Positions 32,524-43,982 are shown, numbered from the stretch's first letter. The stretch is 64,000 nucleotides of DNA from Thalassia testudinum (GCA_037157565.1 JAZHRO010000012.1:61991501-62055500); one strand, 5' to 3'. The notes: a model not told the origin generated them from the letters alone. Numbers and translations are program-made.

Positions 32524-33061
32524 GACGTCTAACTCTGGCATCAGACGTCTGGAAGGCCACTTTAAGACGTCTGATTCCAAGGTCAGACGTCTGATTCTGC
32601 GTGGGTTTCTCCCTGACTTGAATCAGATCTAAACAGGGTTTTTGTGTAAGTCCATCAGACGACATACAGGACGTCTGGCACTAAGTATGGACGTCTGGAA
32701 ACCTACTTTTACTGTGGGAATTGATTTCCAAACGTTGCAACGGCTAGAAAATCTCTGAGAAGAGATTTTGGGTCAGCCGAGGCAAAACGGTCATTTATCA
32801 GACGTCTGGAAAGTCCTATGGACGTCTGATAAGGCTCTAACGGTCATATCCTTGAGTGTCTTCTAAGCCAGCCAACGGTCCACTAACTGGACGTCTGGCA
32901 AAGTCATCAGACGTCTCCTAAGACGTCTGGTCTAAGGTCTGGACGTCTGATTTCATCAGACAGAACTAACTATGTCCAGCCTAACAGTTATCAGACGTCT
33001 GAAACAGCAGTCAGACGTCTTAAAATTCATTATCAGACGTCTGATTTTGGGATTAGACGTC
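32524..33061 (-). repeat. Array of eight AGACGTCT palindrome pairs in U3 of L
   Basis: The GACGTC cores start at 32524, 32544, 32566, 32586, 32670, 32690, 32801, 32821, 32890, 32910, 32922, 32942, 32994, 33014, 33036 and 33056. They form eight pairs, each exactly 20 bp start to start. Most cores are extended to CAGACGTCTG. The sequence between the two members of a pair is not conserved. Two further degenerate cores lie at 32658 and 32959. The array lies upstream of the TATA box, and it is repeated in the other LTR 3277 bp further on. Confidence 0.97.
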
Positions 33062-33472
33062 TGGAAATGCTGTTTGAGCCCTATATTGGTTTTCTAAGTA
33101 TTCTACAGAAAACCTAAGTATCCTAGGGTTGTGCAGGTGTTCCTAGGATTACTTTTTGGGTACTTTGAGGCTCTTTAACATAATGTTCTAAGGAATCAAA
33201 AAGAGCAAGAAAATAAATACAAGAGATACATGAAAGGATAAAAAAGAATCTATCCTATTCTTCTTGTCTTCCATCTCCAATCTTTCGCTCCACGCGAACC
33301 TCCTCTGCTTTCTGTCAAGCTCCTCCAATCCGTCCTGGATGCGAGCTCGAACTCCGTCTAAACACGTCCTCATTTGCAATTGACCTGAAATCTAGGACTC
33401 AAGTTGCAAATGTTAAATAACACGTGTTTTGTTATCATCAAAACAAATGATCGTGGTGCTCTAGCACCAACA

Positions 33473-33795
33473 ATCTCCCCCTTTTTGATGATGACAAAAC
33501 CGTAAATAATAATACAAAAAAATCCTCCCCCTTTTTGACATTATCAAAAAGGTTTAATTGATTTTACATTTCCTATAACTCCCCCCTAAAACATGCTCTT
33601 CTATGAGTTTATTTTAACAAAGGTGATATTCTCCCCCTTTTTGTAACAACAAGATAGCTATTATTTTTCTCCCCCTTACTAAAGGAAATTTAGCTACCTT
33701 ATATCTCCCCCTTAAAGATTGACAATTAGCTCATTAATTTTAACTCCCCCTATCTAAATGCTTATAAAAAGATAGGGTTAAGAATTTTACCTCAC
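33473..33795 (-). repeat. 3' UTR of L with seven polypurine-tract-like copies
   Basis: The minus strand carries AAAAAGGGGGAG or shorter GGGGGAG forms at 33475-33487, 33525-33537, 33579-33586, 33631-33643, 33669-33677, 33705-33713 and 33744-33751. The one nearest the LTR (33475) is the expected primer for plus-strand DNA synthesis. Multiple tracts of this kind are known from SIRE-type Copia elements, as I recall. Confidence 0.85.
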
Positions 33796-34932
33796 CTACC
33801 ATGGCCAATAAAATGGCCCGAATGGTGGTGGTGGATGCCACATCGGATGGGGCTCCCATCCGTAGCTTGGAGGCCCGGGCATTGGCGCCGGTCTCCAATC
33901 CGGTGGTCGACGTGCGGCGGGTCCGTCGTTTGTTCGCCGTCTCGTCGGTCTTCTTGTTCTCCTCCTTGGTCTACTCATTGGTTCTCCCAACTTAAGTTGA
34001 CCAGACTTGAGCTTGTAGGTCCAGTCCTTTATGTTGTAATTATCCCTGAACCCTACAAAACAAGATTCTAATTTTTTCTTCGGTATCCAAGTGGGCTTGG
34101 ATCTGGATTTGTTAGAAGGTCTCCTTGATGGAGATCCTTTCTCAGCCTTAGGGCTATAAAAATTATCAACTTTGTTGATTAATTTGTTAGAATTTTCCCT
34201 AAGACATGCGATTTCTTTTTCTATAATATCCATCTTAGTCTTTAAATCAGAAATTTCTAACTTTAGACTATTATTTTCCTCAATCAATTTATTATTTTCA
34301 TTGATGAGGTCTTGATTTTCTAATAACAGGTTATTATCCTTAGGACTAGTCTCTATATCCTTGAGTTGTTTTTCTAACCTATCATTTTCATTTCTAAGAA
34401 AACTAAGGTTCTTTTTAATGCTTTTATTTTCTACCCTAAGTGATTTACTAATCTCAAAAAGTTCATTAAAAGCTTCTTGTAAATCCAGGTTTACCTCATT
34501 GTCGGAGTCGCTTTCGCTGTCGATGTCGCTTTCTCCGATTGCCATGAAACCAAGGCACGTGGTTTCCTTCTCTCCGAGATCTTCTTCCGAACTCGTCTCC
34601 TCATGAGTGCCTTCCAACCTCCTCCATATCTCGTGAGCGGTGGTGCACTCTTGGATTCGTTCGAATTCTTTCGGACTCAATGCGCAATACAAGGCATTCA
34701 TTGCCTTTGCGTTGAGTGAGAGATCTTGAATCTGCAGCTGCGAGTAGCCTGCATCCGGTCGCTCCGGGATCTCGTATGAGGCTTCGCAACGTCCCCATAG
34801 AGCGAAGTCCGTGGCTTGAAGCCACATCCTCATCCTCAGCTTCCAGTAGCTGTAGTTGTTCCCGTCAAAGTAGGGCGGACGGGTTGTGGACTGTCCCTCC
34901 GAAATCCTACACGCGGAACTGCTTCCCTCCAT
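33796..34932 (-). CDS. gag: Rearranged Gag protein of element L (378 aa)
   Basis: I choose the ATG at 34932 (MEGSSSACRIS); the longer frame from 34986 merely reads through the PBS. Residues about 20-110 are the N-terminal half of a Copia Gag (UBN2/DUF4219 type: YFDGNNYSYWKLRMRMWLQ, NAKAMNALYCALSP, EIWRRLEGTHE). The rest of UBN2 and the CCHC knuckle are missing. The frame jumps to an acidic segment (about 115-150), a coiled-coil-like stretch with heptad Leu/Ile (about 155-255), a basic stretch (RRRTRRPTRRRT, about 325) and a Pro/Trp-rich tail ending FYWPW. The frame has no stop. It may still form or enter particles made by a full-length relative (inference). It is the only complete coding frame in the window. 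Confidence 0.85.
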   Translation of the reverse strand: MEGSSSACRISEGQSTTRPPYFDGNNYSYWKLRMRMWLQATDFALWGRCEASYEIPERPDAGYSQLQIQDLSLNAKAMNALYCALSPKEFERIQECTTAHEIWRRLEGTHEETSSEEDLGEKETTCLGFMAIGESDIDSESDSDNEVNLDLQEAFNELFEISKSLRVENKSIKKNLSFLRNENDRLEKQLKDIETSPKDNNLLLENQDLINENNKLIEENNSLKLEISDLKTKMDIIEKEIACLRENSNKLINKVDNFYSPKAEKGSPSRRPSNKSRSKPTWIPKKKLESCFVGFRDNYNIKDWTYKLKSGQLKLGEPMSRPRRRTRRPTRRRTNDGPAARRPPDWRPAPMPGPPSYGWEPHPMWHPPPPFGPFYWPW

Positions 34933-34973
34933 CGATCTTCTTGCTCGGTTGTTACGCCGAAACAGCAAGACCT

Positions 34974-34985
34974 GCTCTGATACCA
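34974..34985 (-). other. Primer-binding site of element L, initiator tRNA-Met type
   Basis: The minus strand reads TGGTATCAGAGC, the usual Copia PBS, two bases inside the LTR end at 34988. Confidence 0.95.
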
Positions 34986-34987
34986 AT

Positions 34988-36749
34988 TGAAGGTTCTACC
35001 CTTGTACTAGGAGGGGTGAGATCAGCGTGACAAAAAAAATGCGGAATTGAAAATATATAAAGCAATCTCACAAAAATAAGCAATCACACAATGTACACAA
35101 AGATTTTTAGGTGGAAACCCAAACCGGGTAAAAACCACCACCTAACCCTCTCGAGTTAGGATTTTCCGATCAACCTAGTTGATCAAATCCACTAACCGAA
35201 TCACTTTGAACGAGGGTGATTCAACCTCAATACAACCACGCTACAAGTACGAGGGTAGAGTTCCTCAACCCCTTCTCTCCACGAGAAGGATTTTGTCCCA
35301 CGAAGGAGACGGGAATTCGCAAAGCGAATACCCAACCAAAATACAAAGATAAAATAAACAACAGTCCTATAGAGCCAACAAAATTAAACCTAGCTTCTAT
35401 AGGAAATAGGAAACTCCCCTTTGCAAGGAGTGCGTCGACGATGACGCGGTGCGTGTGCCACGCGATGGCGCTACGTCGCTCTCGTTATCAACAGCGGGAG
35501 AGCGGGCGCGCAAACTGTTTGATGCTCTCAAGATGTAGAGCTTGAGCTTGGAGAGCAAGAACTTCTTGGACACAAGAGTGTGAAAATGTGTAGCTAAGTG
35601 TATCCAAGTGTATTTCTAAGTGTCTCTTATGTTTCTCTTCTTGTGTTCTAAGTGTATTTGTGTTACAAAGGTTCCCCTCTATTTATAGAGGCCTTAGGAA
35701 GGTTTTGGAAGGCTTGGAAAAGCTTCCATAGCCGTTGGGTGCAAAGCCCAAGAAAATCAGGCCGAAATCAGGACAATGATTGCATTTGACAGGGTCATCA
35801 GACGTCTAACTCTGGCATCAGACGTCTGGAAGGCCACTTTAAGACGTCTGATTCCAAGGTCAGACGTCTGATTCTGCGCGGGTTTCTCCCTGACTTGAAT
35901 CAGATCTAAACAGGGTTTTTGTGTAAGTCCATCAGACGACATACAGGACGTCTGGCACTAAGTATGGACGTCTGGAAACCTACTTTTACTGTGGGAATTG
36001 ATTTCCAAACGTTGCAATGGCTAGAAAATCTCTGAGAAGAGATTTTGGGTCAGCCGAGGCAAAACGGTCATTTATCAGACGTCTGGAAAGTCCTATGGAC
36101 GTCTGATAAGGCTCTAACGGTCATATCCTTGAGTGTCTTCTAAGCCAGCCAACGGTCCACTAACTGGACGTCTGGCAAAGTCATCAGACGTCTCCTAAGA
36201 CATCTGGTCTAAGGTCTGGACGTCTGATTTCATCAGACAGAACTAACTATGTCCAGCCTAACAGTTATCAGACGTCTGAAACAGCAGTCAGACGTCTTAA
36301 AATTCATTATCAGACGTCTGATTTTGGGATTAGACGTCTGGAAATGCTGTTTGAGCCCTATATTGGTTTTCTAAGTATTCTACAGAAAACCTAAGTATCC
36401 TAGGGTTGTGCAGGTGTTCCTAGGACTACTTTTTGGGTACTTTGAGGCTCTTTAACATAATGTTCTAAGGAATCAAAAAGAGCAAGAAAATAAATACAAG
36501 AGATACATGAAAGGATAAAAAAGAATCTATCCTATTCTTCTTGTCTTCCATCTCCAATCTTTCGCTCCACGCGAACCTCCTCTGTTTTCCGTCAAGCTCC
36601 TCCAATCCGTCCTGGATGCGAGCTCGAACTCCGTCTAAACACGTCCTCATTTGCAATTGACCTGAAATCTAGGACTCAAGTTGCAAATGTTAAATAACAC
36701 GTGTTTTGTTATCATCAAAACAAATGATCGTGGTGCTCTAGCACCAACA
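34988..36749 (-). repeat. 5' LTR of element L (1762 bp)
   Basis: It is the upper of the two direct repeats and is colinear with 31711-33472 at an offset of 3277. The TATA box is at 35686-35679 and the AGACGTCT array at 35801-36338. One core has mutated to GACATC (36199), a CpG change. As the element is on the minus strand, this copy is the one expected to drive gag transcription. Confidence 0.95.
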
Positions 36750-37459
36750 CACGCCTCCATCGCGCCTAGGTGTGCATCAACCCAAGCAGCAGTCCGTGTG
36801 TGCAGCTGCACGCCCCCTCCTCACCCGCGCCTACTTCTCGCCAGCGGCGACCGCAGCCAGCTCGCCGGTCCTCACCACATGCGTAGTTGTGCACGACCGG
36901 CTGCACACAGCGAGCAGGCTGCTGGAACCCACCATCGGCCTCCTCTCCTACTGGCCGCCTCCGGCCACCGTTGGCCACGAGACCGCTACCATTGGAAGCG
37001 GCTCGACCCACTCGACCTCCAGCTACAGTCTCGCCATTCAGCTCTCCCTCCTCCATGCATGAGAGTCTTCAACCGAAATCCTCTGTTTTAGTTTTAATTA
37101 GTAATTACATTTGTGTGCCATTGAAGGGGAGAGGATTTTTGAGTTATTAATAATTTATTGTGGCACATTTATGAGCACATCCCTCCTATTTCTCATAAAT
37201 ATTATTTCAGCATGATCTCTTATTGGTTTCTTGATCTAAAGGCGGATTTGGGTTTAGTTTCTTTGGCTGAAAACTTGTGAGCATCAGTTTCTTGATTTTG
37301 CAAGTTTTAATAGGTCATTGCCTCCCTGTGGATACAACCTGCTCTCCTGTGAGTGGTTAATTTCAATTCAATACTTTGATTAGTTGATTTTCCACCACTT
37401 ATAAATACAACGACATATCATCTTAACTATCATCTTCGAAAGTGAAAATCGATTCGTCA

Positions 37460-38263
37460 CCTATATATGCGTACATAATTATTTCTAATATTGAACATAC
37501 ATACTTAACTAAGTAATATATACTGCATAATACCTGTAAATTAATTTAATTATGTAATTATAGTAGGTAATTAAGGTATTAAGTTAATTAAGTAAATTAT
37601 TAACTTAAAATAAAATAAATTAGTAATTTAAGTCAATATTGATGAAATTTATAATGTATACTTGTATAGTATTAAATTAAGTATTTTTAATGTATTTGTA
37701 CTACATTTGTACCATATTATAGTATTTATAAATTATTTATGTACATATCTATTTAAAATGACTATTTAAATGTAAATAAATTGAAATAAGGCCTCTAAAA
37801 TAAATTTAAAATATATAATAAATACTTTATTATATAAATTAACTCTGTAATAAGTCAATTCAATTTCATGTTTAATTAACTAATTTATATTTTAATTAAG
37901 AAATTAACCCTTAATTTAACGTTTATAAACAATCAACTTTAATTAATTTTATTATATATCTAAATAACTTATTTTTGTAAATAAATTATATAATCATGTA
38001 GCCCAATATTAGGGCTTTCCAAATATATAATTTATTCTAAAATTGAACCTTAATTGGGCCCTCAAATCGAGGGCCAAATCCTCGATTTCAACACATGCGC
38101 ATGTTGGGGTGCATCAATTTGGCGCTTCAGCATTATCCCGCATCGTGGGATGCCACGATCTCAACACGGCATATTTTGTTTAGCGTTGGCGACCCTCTCA
38201 GTCATCAGTGTTAGGTGCACAATAAGCATATGTTCATTCTCGATTCGTGTGCACGCTGCAGGC
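37460..38263 (+). repeat. LTR H, segment 3 of 4
   Basis: This is very AT-rich DNA (37465-38040), followed by the first part of a long internal repeat unit that starts CCCTCAAATCGAGGGCC (38058). Solo LTR G2 interrupts that unit. No gene is present. Confidence 0.5.
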
Positions 38264-41200
38264 TAATGAGAGGCTCATCATGGCTCTTAATTACCTCTAA
38301 TTAATTAGTTTCCCTAGTTAATTAGCTAAGGATATGTGTTATTAAAGGTTAATTATAATAAAGGGGATAAAATACTAAGGACCTTTAAAATAACATAAAA
38401 ACACAAAATTAATTATCTATTATTCATAATTATAATTTAATTACTAATTTGGACTCAAATACTAAATATTTAGCTAGTTAATTAATATTTAAATTAACTT
38501 AATCAATATTTAACCTAAGTACTTAATTAACTAAATTAACTTAATCCTTTAATTAAATAAAGCTAAAAAGGGAAAAAGTGTAATTTCAAGGTATATATAT
38601 ATATATTATTTACTTAATTTATAATAACATATAAAAAGTTGAAAAAGAAATAAATTAAAATAAGCTTTAAATGCCTTTGTTTACGTTAGGTCCTCAGGTT
38701 TTTATTCATTTGAGTCCTTTTATTAATTATTGATCCCTATTTTTTCTTGCACTTTAGTCCCTATGTACACCATCTTCCTCTTCTTCTTCTTCTTCCTCAG
38801 CATTGGACAACTCACGGCAGTTGGTGACTGCAGCTTTAGATCACCTTCCATCTCATGTCCGAAGTCATTCGCCATTGCCCTGGAGCTTCAGCTCACCACC
38901 ACCAACTCATCCGACGATCCGGATTCGTCCCTAATCCTATTTTCCTAGGCATCTAAGCTCACCGGCGTTGGAGACGACGTTTGTCATTAGGATGTATCTA
39001 GACCTCTATCCATCCAGGTTCAAGCTCCCCTACCTCCATTTCCACCTATAAATACCCCCTAGCTCCTCTGATTTTCCGCAAGTCAACTCCATTCCCTCTT
39101 CCCCACACCAAGTTGATAATAGGCTATTCGTCCTCAACTCCGGCGACCTTCTTACCCTCCCTCGCAGCACCTCCGACAGAGGCGATCATCTCCCTCACCT
39201 CCTCTTCCTCTCCCACAGCTGTGACATGGCATGGGAGCACCACCACCATCCTTCTTCTCCACTTCTTTTCTTGGCAGAGCTCTTCCCACAACCCTCTGAT
39301 TTCTTCCTTCATCATGATCCTTTCGACAGAGATCTCTTTCCCCTCCTTTGTCCAGGTAATAGTAGACTAGCTAGGATTTATTTAGCTTAGTTAGGTAGTT
39401 AGTTAGTGTAATGTTAGCTTAGTTTTCAGATTGTCTTCTTCGACTCCGGTGAGATCAAGTCCAACCTCGCCGGACTCTGTTTCACTATTCTTCACACTTG
39501 AACACCTTCCTTATCTCCTCAAGACTCCATTCCTTTTCTTTTCCCTCAAATTTATCAGCTTATGCGCCTAAACCACTACACCTTCACCGGAGATTTCCAC
39601 TGTCCACTGCGGAGGCACTCTAGCATAGAACACATCCACCAGGGGCCCTTCATCACTTCTACACCACTTCAGGGCCTCGATTCACATCTCAATTAGCCTA
39701 ATTAACATATATATATATATTACACCTAATCTCACCTCAACCTCCTGAGCTTGCTGTTAATGGCGGCTCAAGAGGAATTTTTATCACCTAAACACTCACT
39801 CATAAGCATCGTAAGACTCAACTGAGTCTTTTCCCTCACTCAATTGAGTGAGAGGATCAATCTAGAGTTCATGCGAACTCAAAATCTTTTCTAAATGAAT
39901 TCATGATAAATTCTTTTAATTAATCATTATTTAGAGTAATTGAAGCACTTTTGAGGTTCCTTGTGACCTTAGGAGTCTCTTGAGTACATTCTGGATAAGT
40001 TTCGTAGAGATTTGATCTCCAGACACCTATTTCTGAGTTCACCAAAGCTCCAGCGAGCTCCGGTGACCCAATTTAAAGCTTCAACCATCAAAACATCTTG
40101 AGAAGCTCCAGAATACTTAGTTGAAGACTAAGGATCAAGAATATATGCTTAGACTTATGTTTAATCGATTCTACTTGTCTATTAGAGTTTGCCTTCTCCA
40201 ACTCCAACGGAGTTGGAGAGGCTAAACCTCTGAGAGGTAGAGCTTAAGAATAGATCCAGAAGCTTCAATGGACCTTGTAGAACCTACTTAGATCCTCAAA
40301 TTGGATTGAGAACCTCCAGAGACTTCTGCCAAACAACCACCCTTCTCAGCCCTAGCGGTAGTGCCTGTGGGCACTGTTTGAGTGCTAAAAACTCCACTTT
40401 GAAGTGTGGATTAGTTTCCTGAGATTGAAATAGACCTATTTAGGTCTTTGATTTGATCAGTGAGCTTTTAATTTTAAAGTCAATTTTTGATGGCAGTAGG
40501 TCAAACTTGGAGCGAACTTGAGGAATTTAGGATCGACTCAATGATTTAATGGGTTGGTTGAGTTCCTGGAGTGATTTAGATTGCATTTTAAGTGATTTAA
40601 TTGAGTTAAATCAAGATTTGATTGAGATTTCATTTACTGCGTGTTTTGGGTTGTTTTGGAACCCAAATATTGTTCTTCAAGGTTTTGATGAGATTTGAAC
40701 CTAAATCTCATCCAAATTTGCTACATTCAACCTTCTGGATAGGTTCAGACCTCTTCTTGAGGTCTTTAATTCTCTGCTGGCCCAATAAGAACCTAAAATC
40801 GAGCTCTGAAGCTTACAGCAAAGCTTCCTCATCTCCTGTTCCTTCTTAAAGCCTTCCACAACCTCCAAAACTCCTTCAGATCGTGCGGAATGCTTCACTG
40901 TAGCATTCCAGGCTCTCAATCGAGGGCAAAACCTTATTTTGCAGGTCAATAGACCTGATAATCCACCACTGTAATACATTCTAACATGGCTGAGCAGCCA
41001 TGTTCATCACCCAAATCCTGGGATAAAATTTGATTCAAATACCAAATTGGTGTTAAAATCTGATGTAGGATCCTTAGAGCTTTCAATCGAGCTCTGGATC
41101 ACTCAATTTGAGCATTTAAGCTGCTGGGAATCCATCTTTGAAGATCGGTTAGAACAGGAGCTGCGTGAAGGAGAAGCCGGCTGGATAGTTCCACCTCGGG

Positions 41201-42230
41201 AGTCTTCGAGTGCGGACATAGTATAATATGGTTTTGTTCACCCAGCACTTCAGTCGATAGTGCTAGGCGCACAAAACCGAACCTTAACCTAACCTCTTGA
41301 GCATATTGGGCGCGTGCGTGCACGTGCATGTTTGTGTGTGCGTAGGCGTGTGGCTGCATGTGTGCCTGGGTGGGCGAGCGTGAGCGTGGGCCTGTGATGG
41401 GCTTGGGACTGTGGATTATGGAAAATGGATAAAAATACACCTAATAACTACCAAGGCTTGGGCTTAAAAGGGTTTGTCCCTGCCCCGTTAGGGGTGTTGT
41501 GTATCCTCGAAAGGCTCGGGCCATCCATTAACAAATTTTTGTTAATTGGGTTAAGTGGGTTCGTGCACAGTTAAAAAGACAAATGGAGCTAAGTGTTAAA
41601 GAGGCACAGGTGAACCTAAGGGAAAGGGATGAAGTGAAGAGAAGAAACAGAGAAGGCAAGAGTAGAAATTAAAGAAACAAAGAGAGTTTGAGAGAATAGA
41701 GAGAAGGGTTTATTTGTCACTTTTTAAGTCTTCTAACCCAGTAAACAGACGTCTAGAGGATAACTTGAAGGCTGAGGCTAATGAAGAAGATTTATTTTAA
41801 GCTTTAATTGTTGTAATAAGTCATGTTAAATTCTTGTAATTGTCTTTTATGCCTTAAATTTTCTAAAAGTATTCGTAATAAACAATTTACTTGGTTTAAT
41901 TGATAAATCTTTCTTGTATAATTATTTTTATTAAATGGAATATTGCATGTTTTAGTTATTAATGTGCTTAAAGTATGATAATTAGTAATCTGATTGATTA
42001 AATAGTTAGTAATTATGCCTTAGGAATTAATGGTGAATTAAGTTTACTATTATGCCTCTCACTGAACGACCTGGACTCAATCAATTAAATGAAATTAAAA
42101 ATTTAAAATGTTAGGTTAACTTGACCCTATACTACATTCACAACACTAATTCAAGTTAACCTAAGTTACTTTTGATGCATTTAATTAAGACCAATAACCT
42201 TAATTAATTGTGCTGAGAAATAGCACATCA
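38264..42230 (+). repeat. Solo LTR G2 (3967 bp) with TSD CAGGC
   Basis: It starts TAATGAGAGGCTCATCATGG (the family TG has mutated to TA) and ends TAGCACATCA, flanked by perfect CAGGC repeats (38259-38263 and 42231-42235). The TATA box is at 39047. R/U5 carries a GTGTG-rich stretch (about 41310-41400), the TTGTGTATCC module (41497), a purine tract (about 41570-41710) and one AGACGTCT (41757-41764). Short frames at 38730-39370, 40622-40979 and 41099-41440 have no domains and are not shared with G1. Confidence 0.9.
39047..39054 (+). promoter_or_regulatory. TATA box of solo LTR G2
   Basis: CACCTATAAATACCCCC, about 780 bp into the LTR, the same distance as in G1 once D1 is removed. Confidence 0.7.
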
Positions 42231-43982
42231 CAGGCGTATGCATGAGTGCGTGCACACGTGCTTGCAGGTGCGTGTGTGGGCTTGCTGGGCCTGATATTGG
42301 GCCTAAATTGGATAAAATACACCTTAAATAAAACTAGGGTTGGCCCATTAGTAGTGGTGTGGTCCCACCTCTCCGAGGTGTTGTGTATCCTACGAAAATG
42401 GGTCGGCCCGCCCATTAAAACCTAATTTTTAGGTTGGTGAACAATAGCTGAACCATGCTTGTGAGAGGAAAGAACACCTGATTTCCCTAAAATCAGCAAA
42501 GCATTGTGAGAAGAAAATTGAAGAAAGAAGAGAAGAGGAGCTATGTATGTATCTAAGTGTTGTGTGCTTATGTGTTTGTGTGTGTGTACATATGTATATA
42601 TGTATAAGTATACCTATATGTATAATGTATGTATAATAAAGTAATTATACAATTAGGTAACCCTATGTAAGGGTTTTGTAACCATATCATTTAATTTTAA
42701 ATTAGATTAATTTATGGCCCTCAAATCGAGGGCCAAAATCCTTAATTACATACGCATTGTAGCACTGCTTGGCACTGAGAGAGTCGCACCGAATGGTGCC
42801 ACATCGTGGATTGGCGAGGCGTTGATGCAGTGTAAAAGGAATTTGTCTGATAGGCACTGCAGTCATCACGATGTAGGGCACCTCTCATCCCATTATCCAT
42901 CTCCTCTTGATACTGAGCATTTGAATGATATATTGAGCATATTATACAGTGGTGGGCCAAGAGCCACGCACTGTGCTAGGCATAGAATGGGCCTGATATT
43001 GGGCCAAGAAATAGATAAAAATGAACTTAATCTAAATGAGGGTTGGCAGCTAGTAAAGGTCCGATCCCACCCTCTTGGGTGCTATGTATCCCTCGAAAGT
43101 GGTCGGCCCGCTCACTTAAAAACTTAATTTTGGGTTGAGAGTAGACGTCTGTGAGAGATAGGAGACGTCCTAAATTAGCTAAGTGTTGAGAGTGAATATG
43201 AGAAGAGAGGAGAGTGAGTTAGCTACTCTTGCAGCTAAGTGTTGTGTGTACGTGTATATGTGTATAACATGCATATGTATAGAATATATGTATATGTATA
43301 TGTATATAGTATAAGTATACAGTATAATATATGTATATAAATAATTATAAATATGTATACGTATATAATTAATATATATGTATAAGTATAAGTAGTATAG
43401 ATATGTTTGAACTCTTATATATATAAATAAGTCAAAGCTTTAGTGACAGATATATCCATCATTGTACATATGTATATACATTAGTAAAAGTAGTTCTGTT
43501 TGCCTTATGCTATGTAAATACTTTACTAAGGTTTTAGCGACGCATGTATATGTTACTGTATATGTTATTTATGTTACTATAGATATTTGTATGTTAATAT
43601 GATTTAGTATAGTATGCATTAGTAGCTATTTTTGTACCTATACTTAGGTATTATTTATATTAGTTGAATATAATTAACGTAATGTAGTATTAGTTAGTTT
43701 TCAATGCCTGTTTGTTGTACATTTGTTTCAGGCATTGTAATGAACATTAATTGATTCTTTTGTATATAATTAATCAATCATTTCATTTATTGATTTATTC
43801 ATTCATCTTGTAAGTAAAATTAACATTTTTGAGATAAAAGAACATTTTTGAACTTAGAGAGTGATGCATATCAATAACTATCTCCCAGTGATTGACTTGG
43901 AATAAACTAGTAAAAATTATAAATAAATAAAAATAACATGAGATTGGTTTGCATTTGTGACATTTATACTACAATAATGACA
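42231..43982 (+). repeat. LTR H, segment 4 of 4
   Basis: This holds the second half of one internal repeat unit (42231-42431), a complete second unit (42717-43130), a TG/TA-rich simple stretch (42540-42640 and 43240-43420), one AGACGTCT pair (43144 and 43164) and the probable LTR end ACAATAATGACA. The end resembles the LTR ends of D and M, which contain ACAACGACA or ACAATGACA. No gene is present. Confidence 0.5.
42717..43130 (+). repeat. Second copy of the internal repeat unit of LTR H
   Basis: The first copy is 38058-38263 joined to 42236-42431 across solo LTR G2. Shared blocks in order are CCCTCAAATCGAGGGCC, GGGCCTGATATTGGGCC, a small hairpin followed by TGTATCC and CGAAA, and GTCGGCCCG. 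The copies have diverged strongly between these blocks. Confidence 0.75.

Larger units (their letters stand above)
31711..33472 (-). repeat. 3' LTR of element L (1762 bp)
   Basis: On the minus strand it starts TGTTGGTGCTAGAGCACC (33472) and ends GTAGAACCTTCA (31711). The first 18 bases can fold back (GGTGCT, AGAGCACC). U3 holds the array of AGACGTCT palindromes (32524-33061), and a TATA box lies at 32409-32402. The frames at 31939-32268, 32480-32665 and 33188-33379 recur in the other LTR only because the LTRs are copies. Confidence 0.95.
31711..36749 (-). mobile_element. Element L: non-autonomous SIRE-like Copia element, TSD CACGC
   Basis: Two direct 1762-bp LTRs (31711-33472 and 34988-36749) flank 1515 bp of internal DNA. 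Perfect TSDs CACGC lie at 31706-31710 and 36750-36754. Orientation is minus: the PBS for initiator tRNA-Met is next to the upper LTR and a polypurine tract is next to the lower one. The internal region codes only for a rearranged Gag; protease, integrase and RT are absent, so movement must depend on another element. I find about seven differences between the LTRs (0.4 percent), four of them in CpG, so the insertion is recent and the youngest datable one here. It is inserted in solo LTR D2. Confidence 0.95.
30772..37459 (+). repeat. Solo LTR D2 with TSD CCTAT, interrupted by element L
   Basis: It starts TGATGAGCCCATATTTGTGG and ends AAATCGATTCGTCA, flanked by perfect CCTAT repeats (30767-30771 and 37460-37464). 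Removing L (31711-36749) and one copy of its TSD leaves about 1.65 kb, close to D1. The TATA box is at 31015. R/U5 carries one AGACGTCT-type pair (31438 decayed and 31458). The small frames at 31142-31708 and 36681-37150 are composition by-products. Confidence 0.92.

Noticed and set aside
32524..33061. CRISPR-like array (short repeats at regular spacing)
   Set aside because: The repeats are 8-10-bp palindromes, the linkers are about 12 bp, and the setting is a plant LTR. There are no cas genes.
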